A program made the translations under genes and the position numbers. Positions 48,631 to 58,224 of a stretch of DNA of 64,000 nt are shown here, in pieces. Source of the stretch: Fen-1077 sp050014355 (GTDB taxonomy: Bacteria; Chloroflexota; Dehalococcoidia; Dehalococcoidales; RBG-16-60-22); the NCBI GenBank assembly GCA_050014355.1, contig JBEKDL010000002.1, positions 8,799 to 72,798 on the forward strand, written 5' to 3'. The notes under the pieces are model-generated. The model had not been told where the DNA came from, ran no database searches, and saw only the letters and a program-made list of their open reading frames with translations. Position 1 is the first letter of the stretch, and each line of letters opens with the position of its first letter.

Positions 48631-49425
48631 ATGTTGCAAGTAAACAACATCGAAGTCTTTTACATGAACGTTATCCAGGTACTGCGCGGCGTATCGCTGG
48701 AGGTGGGCGACGGGCAAATTGTCGCTCTGCTGGGAGCTAACGGCGGCGGCAAAACGACGGTGCTGAAGGCAATATCCGGGATGTTGAAAACGGAGGAGGG
48801 AGAAGTAACCAACGGCAGCATCGTCTTTAACGGCCAGCGCATCGACAGAAAAGGGCCGGAGGACATCGCGGTGCTCGGCATCAGCCAGGTGATGGAGGGG
48901 CGGAGGGTGTTGGGGCACCTTAACGTCGAAGAAAATCTGCTTATCGGGGCTTACCGCCGCAAGGACCGCTCCGCTGTTAAGAAGGACCTGGAGATGGTTT
49001 TCGATTATTTCCCCAAGATTAAGAATTTCCGGCGCCGGACGAGCGGCTATCTCTCCGGCGGGGAACAGCAGATGATGGTCATCGGCCGGGGGCTCATGGC
49101 CATTCCCGAGCTTATGCTGCTGGACGAACCTTCACTCGGTCTGGCCCCGCTGATGGTGCAGGAAATATTCGAGATTATACGCCGTATCAATACGGAGCAG
49201 AAAATGTCCATTCTCCTGGTGGAGCAGAATGTCCGGGCGGCGCTCGGTATCGCCCATCACGGTTATGTCATGGAGAACGGCAGGATTGTCATGGAGGGAC
49301 CGGCCGATAAGTTGAGGAATAATGAGGACGTCAGGGAATTTTATATGGGGCTGTCGGCCGTGGGTTCACAGAGAAGCTATCGCGACGTCAAGCATTACCG
49401 GCGGAGGAAGAGATGGCTAGCCTAG
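48631..49425 (+). CDS. livF: Branched-chain amino acid-type ABC transporter ATPase LivF
   Basis: The second ABC ATPase, 264 residues. ATG 48631 (MLQVNNIEVFYMN) is preferred on homology, although its ribosome-binding site is weak; an in-frame TTG at 48598 overlaps livG. Walker A is LLGANGGGKTTVLK near residue 31, the signature is YLSGGEQQMMVIGRGL near 142 and Walker B is LMLLDEPSLGLAP. The C-terminal tail is basic (YRRRKRW). The end overlaps the acyl-CoA synthetase gene by 13 bases, so import and activation are coupled. Confidence 0.9.
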   Translation: MLQVNNIEVFYMNVIQVLRGVSLEVGDGQIVALLGANGGGKTTVLKAISGMLKTEEGEVTNGSIVFNGQRIDRKGPEDIAVLGISQVMEGRRVLGHLNVEENLLIGAYRRKDRSAVKKDLEMVFDYFPKIKNFRRRTSGYLSGGEQQMMVIGRGLMAIPELMLLDEPSLGLAPLMVQEIFEIIRRINTEQKMSILLVEQNVRAALGIAHHGYVMENGRIVMEGPADKLRNNEDVREFYMGLSAVGSQRSYRDVKHYRRRKRWLA

Positions 49426-51383
49426 CGGTCAGGCCAGGCGGGTTCGTTCCCGGGACCGAGCGGGTCGGACAGGAAAAGGGTGAGACCTGGCCCCAGATAC
49501 TGAAATATAACTATGAAAAGTATGGAGATGAACATATCGCCATACGCTATAAGCGCCGCGGCATCTGGCAGGCATCCAGCTGGAAAGACTACTATCTCGA
49601 GGTCAAGTATCTCGCGCTTGGCCTCTTATCGCTGGGGTTCCAACCGGGGGACAAGTTGCTGGTCATCGGCGATAATGCTCCCCAGTGGTATTATGCGGAG
49701 TTAGCTGCCCAGGCCAACCACGGCGTTTCGGTAGGGCTGTATTCCGACCTGACGCCGCAGGAAATAAAATATATCGCTGCTAATTCCGAATCCAGATTTG
49801 CCGTGGTGGAAGACCAGGAGCAGGTCGATAAGTTCCTCCAGATTAAAAGTGAGCTTCCCGGGCTGGAGAAAATTATCTACTGGCGCTATAAAGGCATATC
49901 CGGATACAATGACGCTTCCTTGATGGGCTATCGGCAGGTACAGGAAACAGGACAAAAATATGAAGCCGAGCACCCCGGGGTATTTGAGCAGAATATCGCC
50001 GACGGGAAAGCCAGCGACGTTTGCGCCATTGTTTATACTTCCGGGACGACCGGTGATGTGCCCAAGGGCGCCGTCCACACCTACGCGACGCTGCAACCGG
50101 GGGCGGAATATTTCCTGCATCTCGACCCGTGGTATGATAATGATAATATCGCCACTTACATGCCGCCGGCCTGGATAACCGAGCAGTGGCTGGGCATCGG
50201 GTGCCATCTGCTATCCGGCGGTATATTGAACTTCGCGGAGAGGCCGGAGACACAACAGCAGGACATCCGGGAGATAGGACCGGATATTATATTTTACAGC
50301 TCGCGTATCTGGGAGCGGCAGGCGGTCACGGTACAGGCAAGGATGCAGGGCGCCGATTTCTTTAAAAAGATGGTTTACCGCCTGTTCATGCCGGTAGGCT
50401 ATAGACTGGCCGATGCCAGGTTGAAACGGCAAAAACCCGGCGTCTTAGATAAAATACTTTATCCCCTGGCTGATTTGCTGGTATTGAGACCCCTGCGGGA
50501 TAATCTCGGCCTGCCAAACGCCCGGGTCTGTTACGCTATCGCCTCCCCGCTAAGCCCGGAGGCGATCAGGTTCTACCACGCCTTGAATGTGCCCCTGAAA
50601 AACCACTACGGCCTGACGGAAGGCGGCACGGTCTCCTGCTCCCGCACAGATGATATCAAACTGGAGACAGTCGGCACCATTCCCCGTGGGGCGGAGGTAA
50701 GGATTACCGGCCGCGGTGAGCTTCTCTGCCGGCAGCCCGGCGTTTTTCAGGGCTATTACCGCGACCCCGTTAAGACGGCCGCATCTTTAAAAGACGGCTG
50801 GTTTTACAGCGGAGATAGCGCCCTTATCAATGAAGAGGGGCACGTGGTCTTTTTAGACAGATTGAAAGACCTTGTCGAGATGAGCTGCGGTGACAGACTG
50901 GCCCCCCAGCTGATTGAAAGCCAGCTCAAGTTCAGTCCGTACATCAGGGACGCCTGGGTGCTGGCCGGGCCGGAGAAGGCTTATGTCTCGGCCATCATTA
51001 TCATCGACTTCGATAATGTCAGCCGGTGGGCCGATCGCAAACGCGTTAATTACACCACTTTCAACGATCTGTCCCAAAAACCGGAAGTCTACGAGCTTAT
51101 CCGGCAGGAAATCGAAAGGACGAACAGGTCCCTCGCGCCGGGCTGCCGCATCATGAAGTATACGAACCTGCACAAGGAGTTTGACCCGGACGAGTCCGAA
51201 CTGACTCGCAACCGGAAACTGAAAAGGCAGTTTATCGAGGAGCGCTACCGCGAAGTTATCCGGGCGATATACAGCGATAAGACCGAGGCCGCCATCGAAG
51301 CGCAAATAAAATACCGTGACGGAAGGACGGGTACAATCACGACTGTTATCGGCATTAAATCGGTCGGGGAGTTAAAGGAATGA
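49413..51383 (+). CDS. AMP-forming acyl-CoA synthetase inside the liv operon
   Basis: A 656-residue long-chain/aromatic acyl-CoA synthetase (FAA1-like length). It activates a carboxylic acid to its CoA thioester using ATP. The P-loop is canonical, VYTSGTTGDVPKGAVHTYAT near residue 208. NHYGLTEGGTVSC lies near 395, YSGDSALINEEGHVVFLDR near 470 and the C-terminal LTRNRKLKRQFIEERY near 595. Its gene overlaps livF before it and livH after it, so the acid taken up by the transporter is presumably its substrate. Which acid cannot be read from the sequence. Confidence 0.9.
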   Translation: MASLAVRPGGFVPGTERVGQEKGETWPQILKYNYEKYGDEHIAIRYKRRGIWQASSWKDYYLEVKYLALGLLSLGFQPGDKLLVIGDNAPQWYYAELAAQANHGVSVGLYSDLTPQEIKYIAANSESRFAVVEDQEQVDKFLQIKSELPGLEKIIYWRYKGISGYNDASLMGYRQVQETGQKYEAEHPGVFEQNIADGKASDVCAIVYTSGTTGDVPKGAVHTYATLQPGAEYFLHLDPWYDNDNIATYMPPAWITEQWLGIGCHLLSGGILNFAERPETQQQDIREIGPDIIFYSSRIWERQAVTVQARMQGADFFKKMVYRLFMPVGYRLADARLKRQKPGVLDKILYPLADLLVLRPLRDNLGLPNARVCYAIASPLSPEAIRFYHALNVPLKNHYGLTEGGTVSCSRTDDIKLETVGTIPRGAEVRITGRGELLCRQPGVFQGYYRDPVKTAASLKDGWFYSGDSALINEEGHVVFLDRLKDLVEMSCGDRLAPQLIESQLKFSPYIRDAWVLAGPEKAYVSAIIIIDFDNVSRWADRKRVNYTTFNDLSQKPEVYELIRQEIERTNRSLAPGCRIMKYTNLHKEFDPDESELTRNRKLKRQFIEERYREVIRAIYSDKTEAAIEAQIKYRDGRTGTITTVIGIKSVGELKE

Positions 51384-52273
51384 CCTTCTTTCTGCAGTTA
51401 GTGGTATCCGGGGTCGGACTGGGCATGATTTATGCTCTGATCGCTCTCGGTTTTGTCATCATCCTCAAATGTTCCAAGGCTTTTAATATTGCCCAGGGAC
51501 AGTTCGTGATGTTAGGCGGTTACCTGGGTTTTACTTTCCTGCTGAACTTCCATCTTCCGGCCTGGATCAGCCTGCTGGCAGCTATCGCTATCGGGGTTGT
51601 TTTAGGTTTGGCAATAGAGCGTCTGGCCTTACGTCCCCTGGTAGGCCAATCGGTGCTGTCTGTTATCATGATGACCATCGCCTTGTCTACGGTTTTGGAA
51701 GGGGTAGGCGTCCTGATATGGGGAGGTATATATGAGCCGTACAAGGGAGGGCTTCCGACTTTTAGCCTACCTCCCGTGGGGGGCGTCTCCATCTCGCCAG
51801 AGACATTAGATGGGATTATTCTTTCGGCGATAGTCGTGATTGCGCTGATGGGTATTTTCCGTTACACCAAGATCGGGCTGGCGATGCGGGCCACCGCCGA
51901 GGATGAAAAAGTAGTACAGAGTGTCGGCATCAAGGTGACCACTGTTTATGCCATATCCTGGGTAATTGCCTGTGTCGTCGGCGTTGTCAGCGGCATGCTT
52001 TTATACAGCATTTCGGGGGTTCAGCAAACCATGTCTGATATCGGCTTGAAGGCGTTTGCTGTAGTGCTGCTGGGAGGGGTAGACTCCATCGGCGGGGCGA
52101 TAATCGCCGGGATTATCCTGGGCATACTGGAGAATGTCGCGCCAGGGTATCTGGATCCACTTTTACCAAGCGGCGGCGGCCTGGCCAATGTTTTCCCCTT
52201 TATTGTCATGATAGTCGTACTAATTTTCAAGCCCCACGGTCTCTTCGGCACGGCCAGGATTGAAAGGATTTAA
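51380..52273 (+). CDS. livH: ABC transporter permease LivH
   Basis: A 297-residue inner-membrane permease of the LivH type with about eight helices: GLGMIYALIALGFVIILKCS near residue 14, KAFNIAQGQFVMLGGYLG near 34 and ALIGVG-like inner helices later. AMRATAEDEKVVQSVGIKV near 172 is the coupling helix region that touches LivG/F. Its ATG overlaps the synthetase stop (ATGA-type). Together with LivM it forms the translocation pore. Confidence 0.92.
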   Translation: MTFFLQLVVSGVGLGMIYALIALGFVIILKCSKAFNIAQGQFVMLGGYLGFTFLLNFHLPAWISLLAAIAIGVVLGLAIERLALRPLVGQSVLSVIMMTIALSTVLEGVGVLIWGGIYEPYKGGLPTFSLPPVGGVSISPETLDGIILSAIVVIALMGIFRYTKIGLAMRATAEDEKVVQSVGIKVTTVYAISWVIACVVGVVSGMLLYSISGVQQTMSDIGLKAFAVVLLGGVDSIGGAIIAGIILGILENVAPGYLDPLLPSGGGLANVFPFIVMIVVLIFKPHGLFGTARIERI

Positions 52274-52281
52274 AAAAACCT

Positions 52282-53325
52282 ATGAGTTTACCGAGCGGCA
52301 TATTTCAGGGAAGCTTCGGACAGGATATGGCTATCTTCCGCACCAAAACGCAGTGGCTTTTACTACTGCTTTTACTGGTCTTTGTCTTTACCATGCCTTT
52401 GTACTCCAGCGACAAGACCATCACCACAGTAACTATCATAGGTATCACGATAATCTCGGTACTGGGGCTGAATATTCTCACCGGCTATTGCGGGCAAATA
52501 TCGATGGGCCACGCCGGTTTTATGGCCGTCGGCGGCTATACCGCGGCCGTTCTCATGGCCAAACTGCATTTACCATTTTTGGTTTCCGTGCCGGCCGCCG
52601 GCCTGGGTGCCGGTATCGTGGGCATTATCTTCGGTCTCCCATCGCTGAAAATCAAAGGTTTTTACCTGATAATGTCCACCATCGCCGCCCAGTTTATTGT
52701 GATATGGCTCATTATCCAGATGCGCGGCGTAACCGGCGGAGCGGATGGTATGTCCGTGCCCCGGCCGGAAATTTTCGGGCTTGCCATCACCAGTAAAGCC
52801 AGTTATTTTATTCTGGTTATGATTTTAACTTGTCTGGCGACTTATTTAGCCAAAAATATCGTCCGCACCAGGGTCGGGCGGGCTTTTATCGCCATCCGTG
52901 ATAACGACCTTGCCGCTGAAGTCATGGGCGTAAACCTCTTGTATTATAAGTTGACCGCATTTTTCATCGGTTGTGTTTATGCCGGTGTGGCCGGTTCGTT
53001 GATGGTAAATTACATCCACTTCGCTAATACAGAGCAGTTCCCCTTCATTAACTCGGTCTGGTATCTGGGAATGCTCATTGTCGGGGGTATGGGAAGCACG
53101 GTGGGCGTTATCTTCGGCGTGGTGGCTATCAAGCTGCTGGAACAGTTAGCAACGACCATCGGTCCGGTGCTGGCGAATATCTTCGTGCCCCAGGTGGCGG
53201 CCTCGCTCGCTCTTATCTTGGATGGGCTAGTCATTATCCTGTTCCTTATCTTTGAGCCTAGAGGACTGGCCCACCGTTGGGAGATGATTAAAGCTTATTA
53301 CAGGCGTTGGCCTTTCTCACAATAA
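52282..53325 (+). CDS. livM: ABC transporter permease LivM
   Basis: A 347-residue LivM-type permease. Conserved parts: LNILTGYCGQISMGHAGFMA near residue 69, then AVGGYTAAVL, and the coupling region VRTRVGRAFIAIRDNDLAAE near 195. The VSVPAAGLGAGIVGIIFGLP helices and the end LFLIFEPRGLAHRWE are typical. It begins eight bases after livH. The substrate-binding protein gene is next, 87 bases on. An out-of-frame open frame over its first half is only its shadow. Confidence 0.92.
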   Translation: MSLPSGIFQGSFGQDMAIFRTKTQWLLLLLLLVFVFTMPLYSSDKTITTVTIIGITIISVLGLNILTGYCGQISMGHAGFMAVGGYTAAVLMAKLHLPFLVSVPAAGLGAGIVGIIFGLPSLKIKGFYLIMSTIAAQFIVIWLIIQMRGVTGGADGMSVPRPEIFGLAITSKASYFILVMILTCLATYLAKNIVRTRVGRAFIAIRDNDLAAEVMGVNLLYYKLTAFFIGCVYAGVAGSLMVNYIHFANTEQFPFINSVWYLGMLIVGGMGSTVGVIFGVVAIKLLEQLATTIGPVLANIFVPQVAASLALILDGLVIILFLIFEPRGLAHRWEMIKAYYRRWPFSQ

Positions 53326-53412
53326 AAAGGAATAACATGGAAAGGAGGTGGTAGATTCAAATAAACACAATTGAAATCGAAGCTAGACCGAATTTAAATG
53401 GAAGGAGAGAAA

Positions 53413-54711
53413 ATGTCTAAAATCAAGTATTTATTAGTATTTACGCTATTGATTCTGGTATCGATGTCCGTACTTACCGCCTGTACTTCAACGAAGACAA
53501 CGACAACGACAACTACCTCGACAACGGCAGCCGCGCAAACGATGTACATCGGCGGCACCTTCGCGATAACGGGCGCTTACGCCGAGGATACTACCGCAGT
53601 CCTTAACGGCTTCCTGGATTATGCGAAATATGTCAATGATAACCACATTATCGCCCCCTGGTACACCGATAGGACACTCCCCAGCAATGTAACCGTACAG
53701 GTGCTCTGGGGCGACGACCAGCTCGCGGCGGATAAAGCCCTGACTATCTATGATGACCTCAAATCCAAGGGTCTCCTGGTGGAGAGGGTAAGTTCTACCG
53801 CGGAAGGCCTGGCGCTGAAAGAAAAAATGAATTCGGACCGTGTTGGCGCCACCAGCCAGGCTACTTCACCGGCTTATCTCTCCCCGCCGGAAACTATCTT
53901 CACCAACGCCCCGATTTATACCGATTCTCTGGCCGGGGCGGCCGATTGGTTTATGCAGAACTGGAAAGGCACCGCTAAGCCCAGGGTAGCTTACCTCACC
54001 GCCGATATGGCCTCGGGCAGGTCCATCGATATTCCGGAAATGCAGGCTTATCTGGAGAAGGCCGGATTTGAGTTCGCCGGTAAGCAGTTCCCACCGCTGG
54101 TTCCGACCACGCCGCCGACCACCCAGCTTTCATGGTTAAAGGATAACAAAGTTGACCTGGCAATTGGCTTTATGGTTAACGGCGGTTCGCAGCCAACCAT
54201 CAAGGAAGCGGTCAGGCTGGGCATGGGTACCGACCAGCCCTACAAGATAACCTTCGCTTTCGCTAACCCGTCCCACCTCCAGATATTTGTCCCCGCTATG
54301 GGCACCACGGGCAACGGCGTCGTGGTCACCGGCGATTTCGTTGCCTGGGAATCCAACGTCGCTGGCGTCCAGTTCGCCAATGCTTTGAACGCCAAGTACC
54401 GCGCCGGTAACCCGGTCACGAACATCATGTACCTGGATGGCATCATCGAGGGGATGACCCAGGTCGAAGCCCAGAGACTGGCCATGGCCCAGACCGGCAA
54501 GACGGTGTCCCAGTTGAAACCGGTTGATGTCCTGGAATATGGCTACTACAACATCAAGGACTTCAGCGATGGTGATATCACCATCACGCCATTAAACTAT
54601 GGCCCTGGTCAGGTTTGTGGTGTGAGTAAAGTCCGCATTCAACAGGTACAGAACGGCAAGATTGTTGAAGTCGGCTCTGCCCCGCTCCATAACATCTACA
54701 AGCACGAATAG
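53413..54711 (+). CDS. livK: ABC transporter substrate-binding lipoprotein, LivK-like
   Basis: A 432-residue extracellular substrate-binding protein of the LivK/Peripla-BP-6 group. ATG 53413 follows GGAGAG. A signal peptide ends in the lipobox VLTAC, and a Thr-rich linker (TKTTTTTTTSTTAA) follows. The mature protein begins YIGGTFAITGAYAEDTTAV and has the two-lobe pattern with LWGDDQLAADKALTIYDDLK near 100. It is longer than LivK of E. coli. It hands an organic acid or amino acid to LivHM; the ligand is unknown. It closes the operon and is followed by stem-loops. Confidence 0.88.
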   Translation: MSKIKYLLVFTLLILVSMSVLTACTSTKTTTTTTTSTTAAAQTMYIGGTFAITGAYAEDTTAVLNGFLDYAKYVNDNHIIAPWYTDRTLPSNVTVQVLWGDDQLAADKALTIYDDLKSKGLLVERVSSTAEGLALKEKMNSDRVGATSQATSPAYLSPPETIFTNAPIYTDSLAGAADWFMQNWKGTAKPRVAYLTADMASGRSIDIPEMQAYLEKAGFEFAGKQFPPLVPTTPPTTQLSWLKDNKVDLAIGFMVNGGSQPTIKEAVRLGMGTDQPYKITFAFANPSHLQIFVPAMGTTGNGVVVTGDFVAWESNVAGVQFANALNAKYRAGNPVTNIMYLDGIIEGMTQVEAQRLAMAQTGKTVSQLKPVDVLEYGYYNIKDFSDGDITITPLNYGPGQVCGVSKVRIQQVQNGKIVEVGSAPLHNIYKHE

Positions 54712-54722
54712 CTGTAAGTTCT

Positions 54723-54795
54723 CCGGGGGCTCTATTACCGTGGGGCCCCCGGGGAAACCGACATCTCGCCGGCTACCCGGCTGTTTTGATGTCGG
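54723..54795 (+). terminator. Tandem stem-loops after livK
   Basis: CCGGGGGC (54723-54730) pairs with GCCCCCGG (54745-54752). A second stem CCGACATC (54758-54765) pairs with GATGTCGG (54788-54795) around an inner GCCGG/CCGGC hairpin. No strong U-tract follows, so termination may be partial or factor-dependent. Confidence 0.45.
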
Positions 54796-54815
54796 GCTAT
54801 ATCTACGAGTATAAT
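54786..54815 (+). promoter_or_regulatory. Promoter of the AOR gene
   Basis: TTGATG (54786-54791), an 18-base spacer and a perfect TATAAT (54810-54815). The -35 overlaps the right arm of the second stem. The predicted start is near 54822, 28 bases before the gene. Confidence 0.6.
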
Positions 54816-54849
54816 AGTAGCGTGCCTGTTGACGGCTAAGGAGCGAAAA

Positions 54850-56691
54850 ATGGCCGGCGGCTACATGGGCAAGCTACTCTTTGTCGACCTGACTACGGGC
54901 AAAATAAAAGAAGAAACTCCTGGGGAAAGCCTGTACCGGGATTTCATCGGGGGATACGGCATCGGGGCCAGGATTCTTTACAGCCGCCAGAAAGCCGGCG
55001 CTGACCCTCTCGGGCCTGAAAATACCCTCGGACTGATTACCGGCCCGCTTACCGGCACCCCGGCTACTTTCGGCTGCCGCTGGGTAGCCGTCAGCAAGTC
55101 GCCGCTAACCGGCGGCTGGGGCGACTCCAACTGCGGCGGCTATTTCGGGCCGTATCTCAAGTTTGCCGGCTACGATGGTGTCTTTATTTCCGGAGTATCG
55201 GCGAAGCCGGTCTACCTCTTAATCGATAACGGCAAAGCTGTCATCAAGGATGGTTCTCATCTCTGGGGGAAAAACACCCTTGAAACCGAGGAAACCCTGG
55301 AGGCGGAATATGGCCCGGAGGCCAGGGCTATTTGCATCGGCCCGGCCGGGGAAAGGGTAGCCCGCCTTGCCTGCATTATCAACAACCGCCATGATACCGC
55401 CGGCCGCGCTGGCATGGGGGCGGTCATGGGTTCCAAGAGGCTCAAGGCGGTAGTGGCGCGGGGAAATATTAAAGTGCCTGTCGCTGACCCTGAAGCGGCC
55501 GACATGTTAAGAAAAGAGCACATCGCCGAGGGTAAAGAATGGTTTGCCCGTTTTGGTATTTACGGCACCGCCAGCCACGCGGCGGATTCGGCCCACAGCG
55601 GCGATTCTCCCGTGAAAAACTGGGGTGGCGTTGGGGCTATCGAAATGCCCGATAACTCCGGTCTGAATAAAGAAATTGTCAGGGCTTGCGTCGATAAAAG
55701 AAGCGGTTGCTGGCACTGCCCCTCGGCCTGTAAAGCCACGCTGAAAATGGGCCCGCCGGAATTCCCGTATCCAGTCGGCGCCCAGAGGCCGGAGTATGAA
55801 TCGACGGCCGCTTTCGGGGCGATGTGCCTCGTGACCGATTACCATGCCATTATTTTAGCTAACCATTTATGTAATCTCTACGGACTGGATACCATCTCCA
55901 CCGGCACGGCCATCGGCTTCGCCATGGAATGCTACGAGCATCGCATTATTACACCAAAAGACACCGGCGGCATCGAGCTGACCTGGGGTAACGCCGAAGC
56001 TATACCCGCCATGGTAGAAAAGATAGCCCGGCGCGAAGATATCGGCGATGCCCTGGCTGACGGCGTCAGGATAGCTGCCGAAAAAATCGGCCGGAGCGCT
56101 AAAAAATACGCCGTACATATCGGGGGACAGGAACTCGGTCTCCATGACCCCAAAAGCTGCGGTTTCATGGCTTACCGCGGCAAACCGATGATGGCCATGT
56201 ACCAGATGGACGCCACCCCCGGCCGCCACACCACCGGATTCGGTCCGCCTCAATTCATGGGGTATGTCCTTAACGCCGCCGGAGTGTGCCTGCACAGCAA
56301 TATCGGTATCACTGACCCCCATAAATACCTGGCGGGGTTTTTAAGCGCCGTCACCGGCTATCGCCGCTCCATCAGCGAACTGGAGAAGGCGGGTGAGAGG
56401 ATTGGCAACATGAGGCATGTTTTTTCTTTACGCGAGGGCGACGTGCCCATTAAGCGCTTTGTCCACCCCCGTATAGCCGGCCGCCCGCCCTTTAAAGAGG
56501 GTCCGCTGGCCGGCGTGACGGTGGACATGGAAGCCCAGGCATACTGGAACCTCGGCGCTCTGGACTGGGACCCGGTTTCCAACGTGCCAAGCCGGAAAAA
56601 GCTGCTGGAGCTCGGACTGGACGACATCGCCGAGGAGCTATGGCCGCCGGAAAAAAGGCCCGGTCCTGCCGGCATCAAGCCAATGAGCTAG
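54850..56691 (+). CDS. aor: Aldehyde:ferredoxin oxidoreductase, tungsten type
   Basis: A 613-residue tungstopterin enzyme that interconverts aldehydes and acids with ferredoxin as electron carrier. ATG 54850 follows AAGGAG; an upstream frame extension is unlikely. The N-terminus GYMGKLLFVDLTTGKIKEET is the family's. The cubane ligands are CWHCPSAC near residue 286, with the last Cys in GVCLHSNIG near 479, matching known AOR spacing. The pterin-binding stretches GGWGDSNCGGYFGPYLKFAG near 92 and AGRAGMGAVMGSKRLKAV near 185 are present. It is likely a single-gene unit beside the acyl-CoA synthetase pair, as in peptide or aromatic fermenters. Confidence 0.93.
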   Translation: MAGGYMGKLLFVDLTTGKIKEETPGESLYRDFIGGYGIGARILYSRQKAGADPLGPENTLGLITGPLTGTPATFGCRWVAVSKSPLTGGWGDSNCGGYFGPYLKFAGYDGVFISGVSAKPVYLLIDNGKAVIKDGSHLWGKNTLETEETLEAEYGPEARAICIGPAGERVARLACIINNRHDTAGRAGMGAVMGSKRLKAVVARGNIKVPVADPEAADMLRKEHIAEGKEWFARFGIYGTASHAADSAHSGDSPVKNWGGVGAIEMPDNSGLNKEIVRACVDKRSGCWHCPSACKATLKMGPPEFPYPVGAQRPEYESTAAFGAMCLVTDYHAIILANHLCNLYGLDTISTGTAIGFAMECYEHRIITPKDTGGIELTWGNAEAIPAMVEKIARREDIGDALADGVRIAAEKIGRSAKKYAVHIGGQELGLHDPKSCGFMAYRGKPMMAMYQMDATPGRHTTGFGPPQFMGYVLNAAGVCLHSNIGITDPHKYLAGFLSAVTGYRRSISELEKAGERIGNMRHVFSLREGDVPIKRFVHPRIAGRPPFKEGPLAGVTVDMEAQAYWNLGALDWDPVSNVPSRKKLLELGLDDIAEELWPPEKRPGPAGIKPMS

Positions 56692-56740
56692 ACAATTATC
56701 CGGGGTCTATTCCGTTTGTCTATAGATAAGAGGTATCATA

Positions 56741-58207
56741 TTGAATAATATCATGCATGTCGCGCCGGATTACTGGCATCACCTTTTCTCTCCCGCTTCG
56801 GTGGCGGTAATCGGGGCATCCAACACGCCGGGGTCGTGGGGGAACAACGCGATGAAGGGTGTCCTCTACGCCGGGGACAAGCGCGTTTATCCGGTCAACC
56901 CCAACTCCCCGGAAGTCCTGGGCAAGACGGCCTATAAAAGCATCGTGGATATACCGGATATCATCGACCTGGCGGTGATTGTTGTGCCGGAAAGGCTCGT
57001 GCCCGGTGTGATGCGCGAATGCGCCGCCAAAGAGGTTAAAGCGGCCATCATCATTACTTCCGGGTTCGCCGAGACCGGCGAGGCCGGGCGTAAGGTGGAG
57101 ATGGAGGTAACGGAAATCGCTAGGCAGGGCGGTATCCGCTTCGTCGGGCCGAACAGTATGGGCCACGCCGATACGACCTCGCGGATGTCTACCTTCGGCC
57201 AGATGATGGAATTTCCCAGCGGTCCCGTGGCCGTACTTTCCCAGAGCGGAAGCACCTGTATGAAAATGGTACGCGCTTTAGCGGAGGTGGGCGTATCTTG
57301 CAGTAAATACGTCAGCACCGGCAATGAGGCCGATTTGTGCCTGGAAGACTATTTAGAGTATCTGGCCGGCGACGAAAGTACCAGGTTAATCGCCGCTTAC
57401 ATCGAAGGCCTGCGCGATGGCCGGCGCTTTTTCAATCTGGCTAAAGAGATAACGAAGAAAAAACCGATAGTCGTAGTAAAGGTGGGTTGCACTGAAGAAT
57501 CCGCCCGGGCGGTCATGTCCCATACCGGCGCGCTGGCCGGCTCCGATGCTGTCTATACGGCAGCCTTCAAACAGTCCGGCGTCATCCGGGCGGAGGACGA
57601 TGATGAACTATGCGATGTGGTTTATGCTCTGCTTAACAGCCCCTTGCCCCCCAATAACCGCGTGGGTATCCTGACCATCGGGGGAGGGCAGGGAGCGCTG
57701 ACATCGGAGATCTGCGAACGTGAAGGCCTGGCGGTGGGCCATCTTCAACCGGACACGGTGCTGAAACTGAATAAGATATTACCGCCGCGCTGGCCCCACC
57801 GCAATCCTGTCGACATGGCCGGGCCTAACGCCGCAGACCTGTCCCAGATAAGCAACCTGCTCTGGCCTATGATGGAAGATAAGAACCTGGATATCATACT
57901 TCTGCTGGTCCCGATAATCGTGGATAATTCTGTCCTTACCGGGAGGATGGGACTAAAGCCGGAACAGGTCCAGGCCTACCGCGAAAACGAGGAGCGTAAC
58001 ATCGACCTTATCAGGGTAAACATCGAGAAGTTCCAGAAAACGGTGGCGCTAATCTGGCAAGGGCGGGGGGTCAACAGCGACCCCTCTATCGCGGCGCTTT
58101 TACGGAAAGGGAAAATACTGGGCTTTGCCAATATCCGCCGCACCGCCAGGGTGATAAATTTTCTTTACAGGTACAAGCAGTACCTCGAGGCTATTAAAAG
58201 TGAATGA
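56741..58207 (+). CDS. acdA: NDP-forming acyl-CoA synthetase, alpha subunit
   Basis: A 488-residue alpha subunit of ADP-forming acetyl-CoA synthetase type. It makes ATP from a CoA thioester, releasing the acid. The CoA-binding Rossmann domain opens with SPASVAVIGASNTPGSWGNN near residue 15. The succinyl-CoA-synthetase-like core has GPVAVLSQSGSTCMKMV near 160 and the active-site histidine in VMSHTGALAGSDAVY near 262. The start is TTG 56741 after AGAGGT; an ATG four codons on is also possible. The beta subunit gene follows directly. Confidence 0.9.
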   Translation: MNNIMHVAPDYWHHLFSPASVAVIGASNTPGSWGNNAMKGVLYAGDKRVYPVNPNSPEVLGKTAYKSIVDIPDIIDLAVIVVPERLVPGVMRECAAKEVKAAIIITSGFAETGEAGRKVEMEVTEIARQGGIRFVGPNSMGHADTTSRMSTFGQMMEFPSGPVAVLSQSGSTCMKMVRALAEVGVSCSKYVSTGNEADLCLEDYLEYLAGDESTRLIAAYIEGLRDGRRFFNLAKEITKKKPIVVVKVGCTEESARAVMSHTGALAGSDAVYTAAFKQSGVIRAEDDDELCDVVYALLNSPLPPNNRVGILTIGGGQGALTSEICEREGLAVGHLQPDTVLKLNKILPPRWPHRNPVDMAGPNAADLSQISNLLWPMMEDKNLDIILLLVPIIVDNSVLTGRMGLKPEQVQAYRENEERNIDLIRVNIEKFQKTVALIWQGRGVNSDPSIAALLRKGKILGFANIRRTARVINFLYRYKQYLEAIKSE

Positions 58208-58224
58208 AAGACCGGGGGAGAAAT

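Noticed and set aside
52260..52796. 178-codon open frame overlapping livM in another frame
   Set aside because: It lies in the livM coding region, overlaps livH and lacks hydrophobic helices; LivM is well supported.
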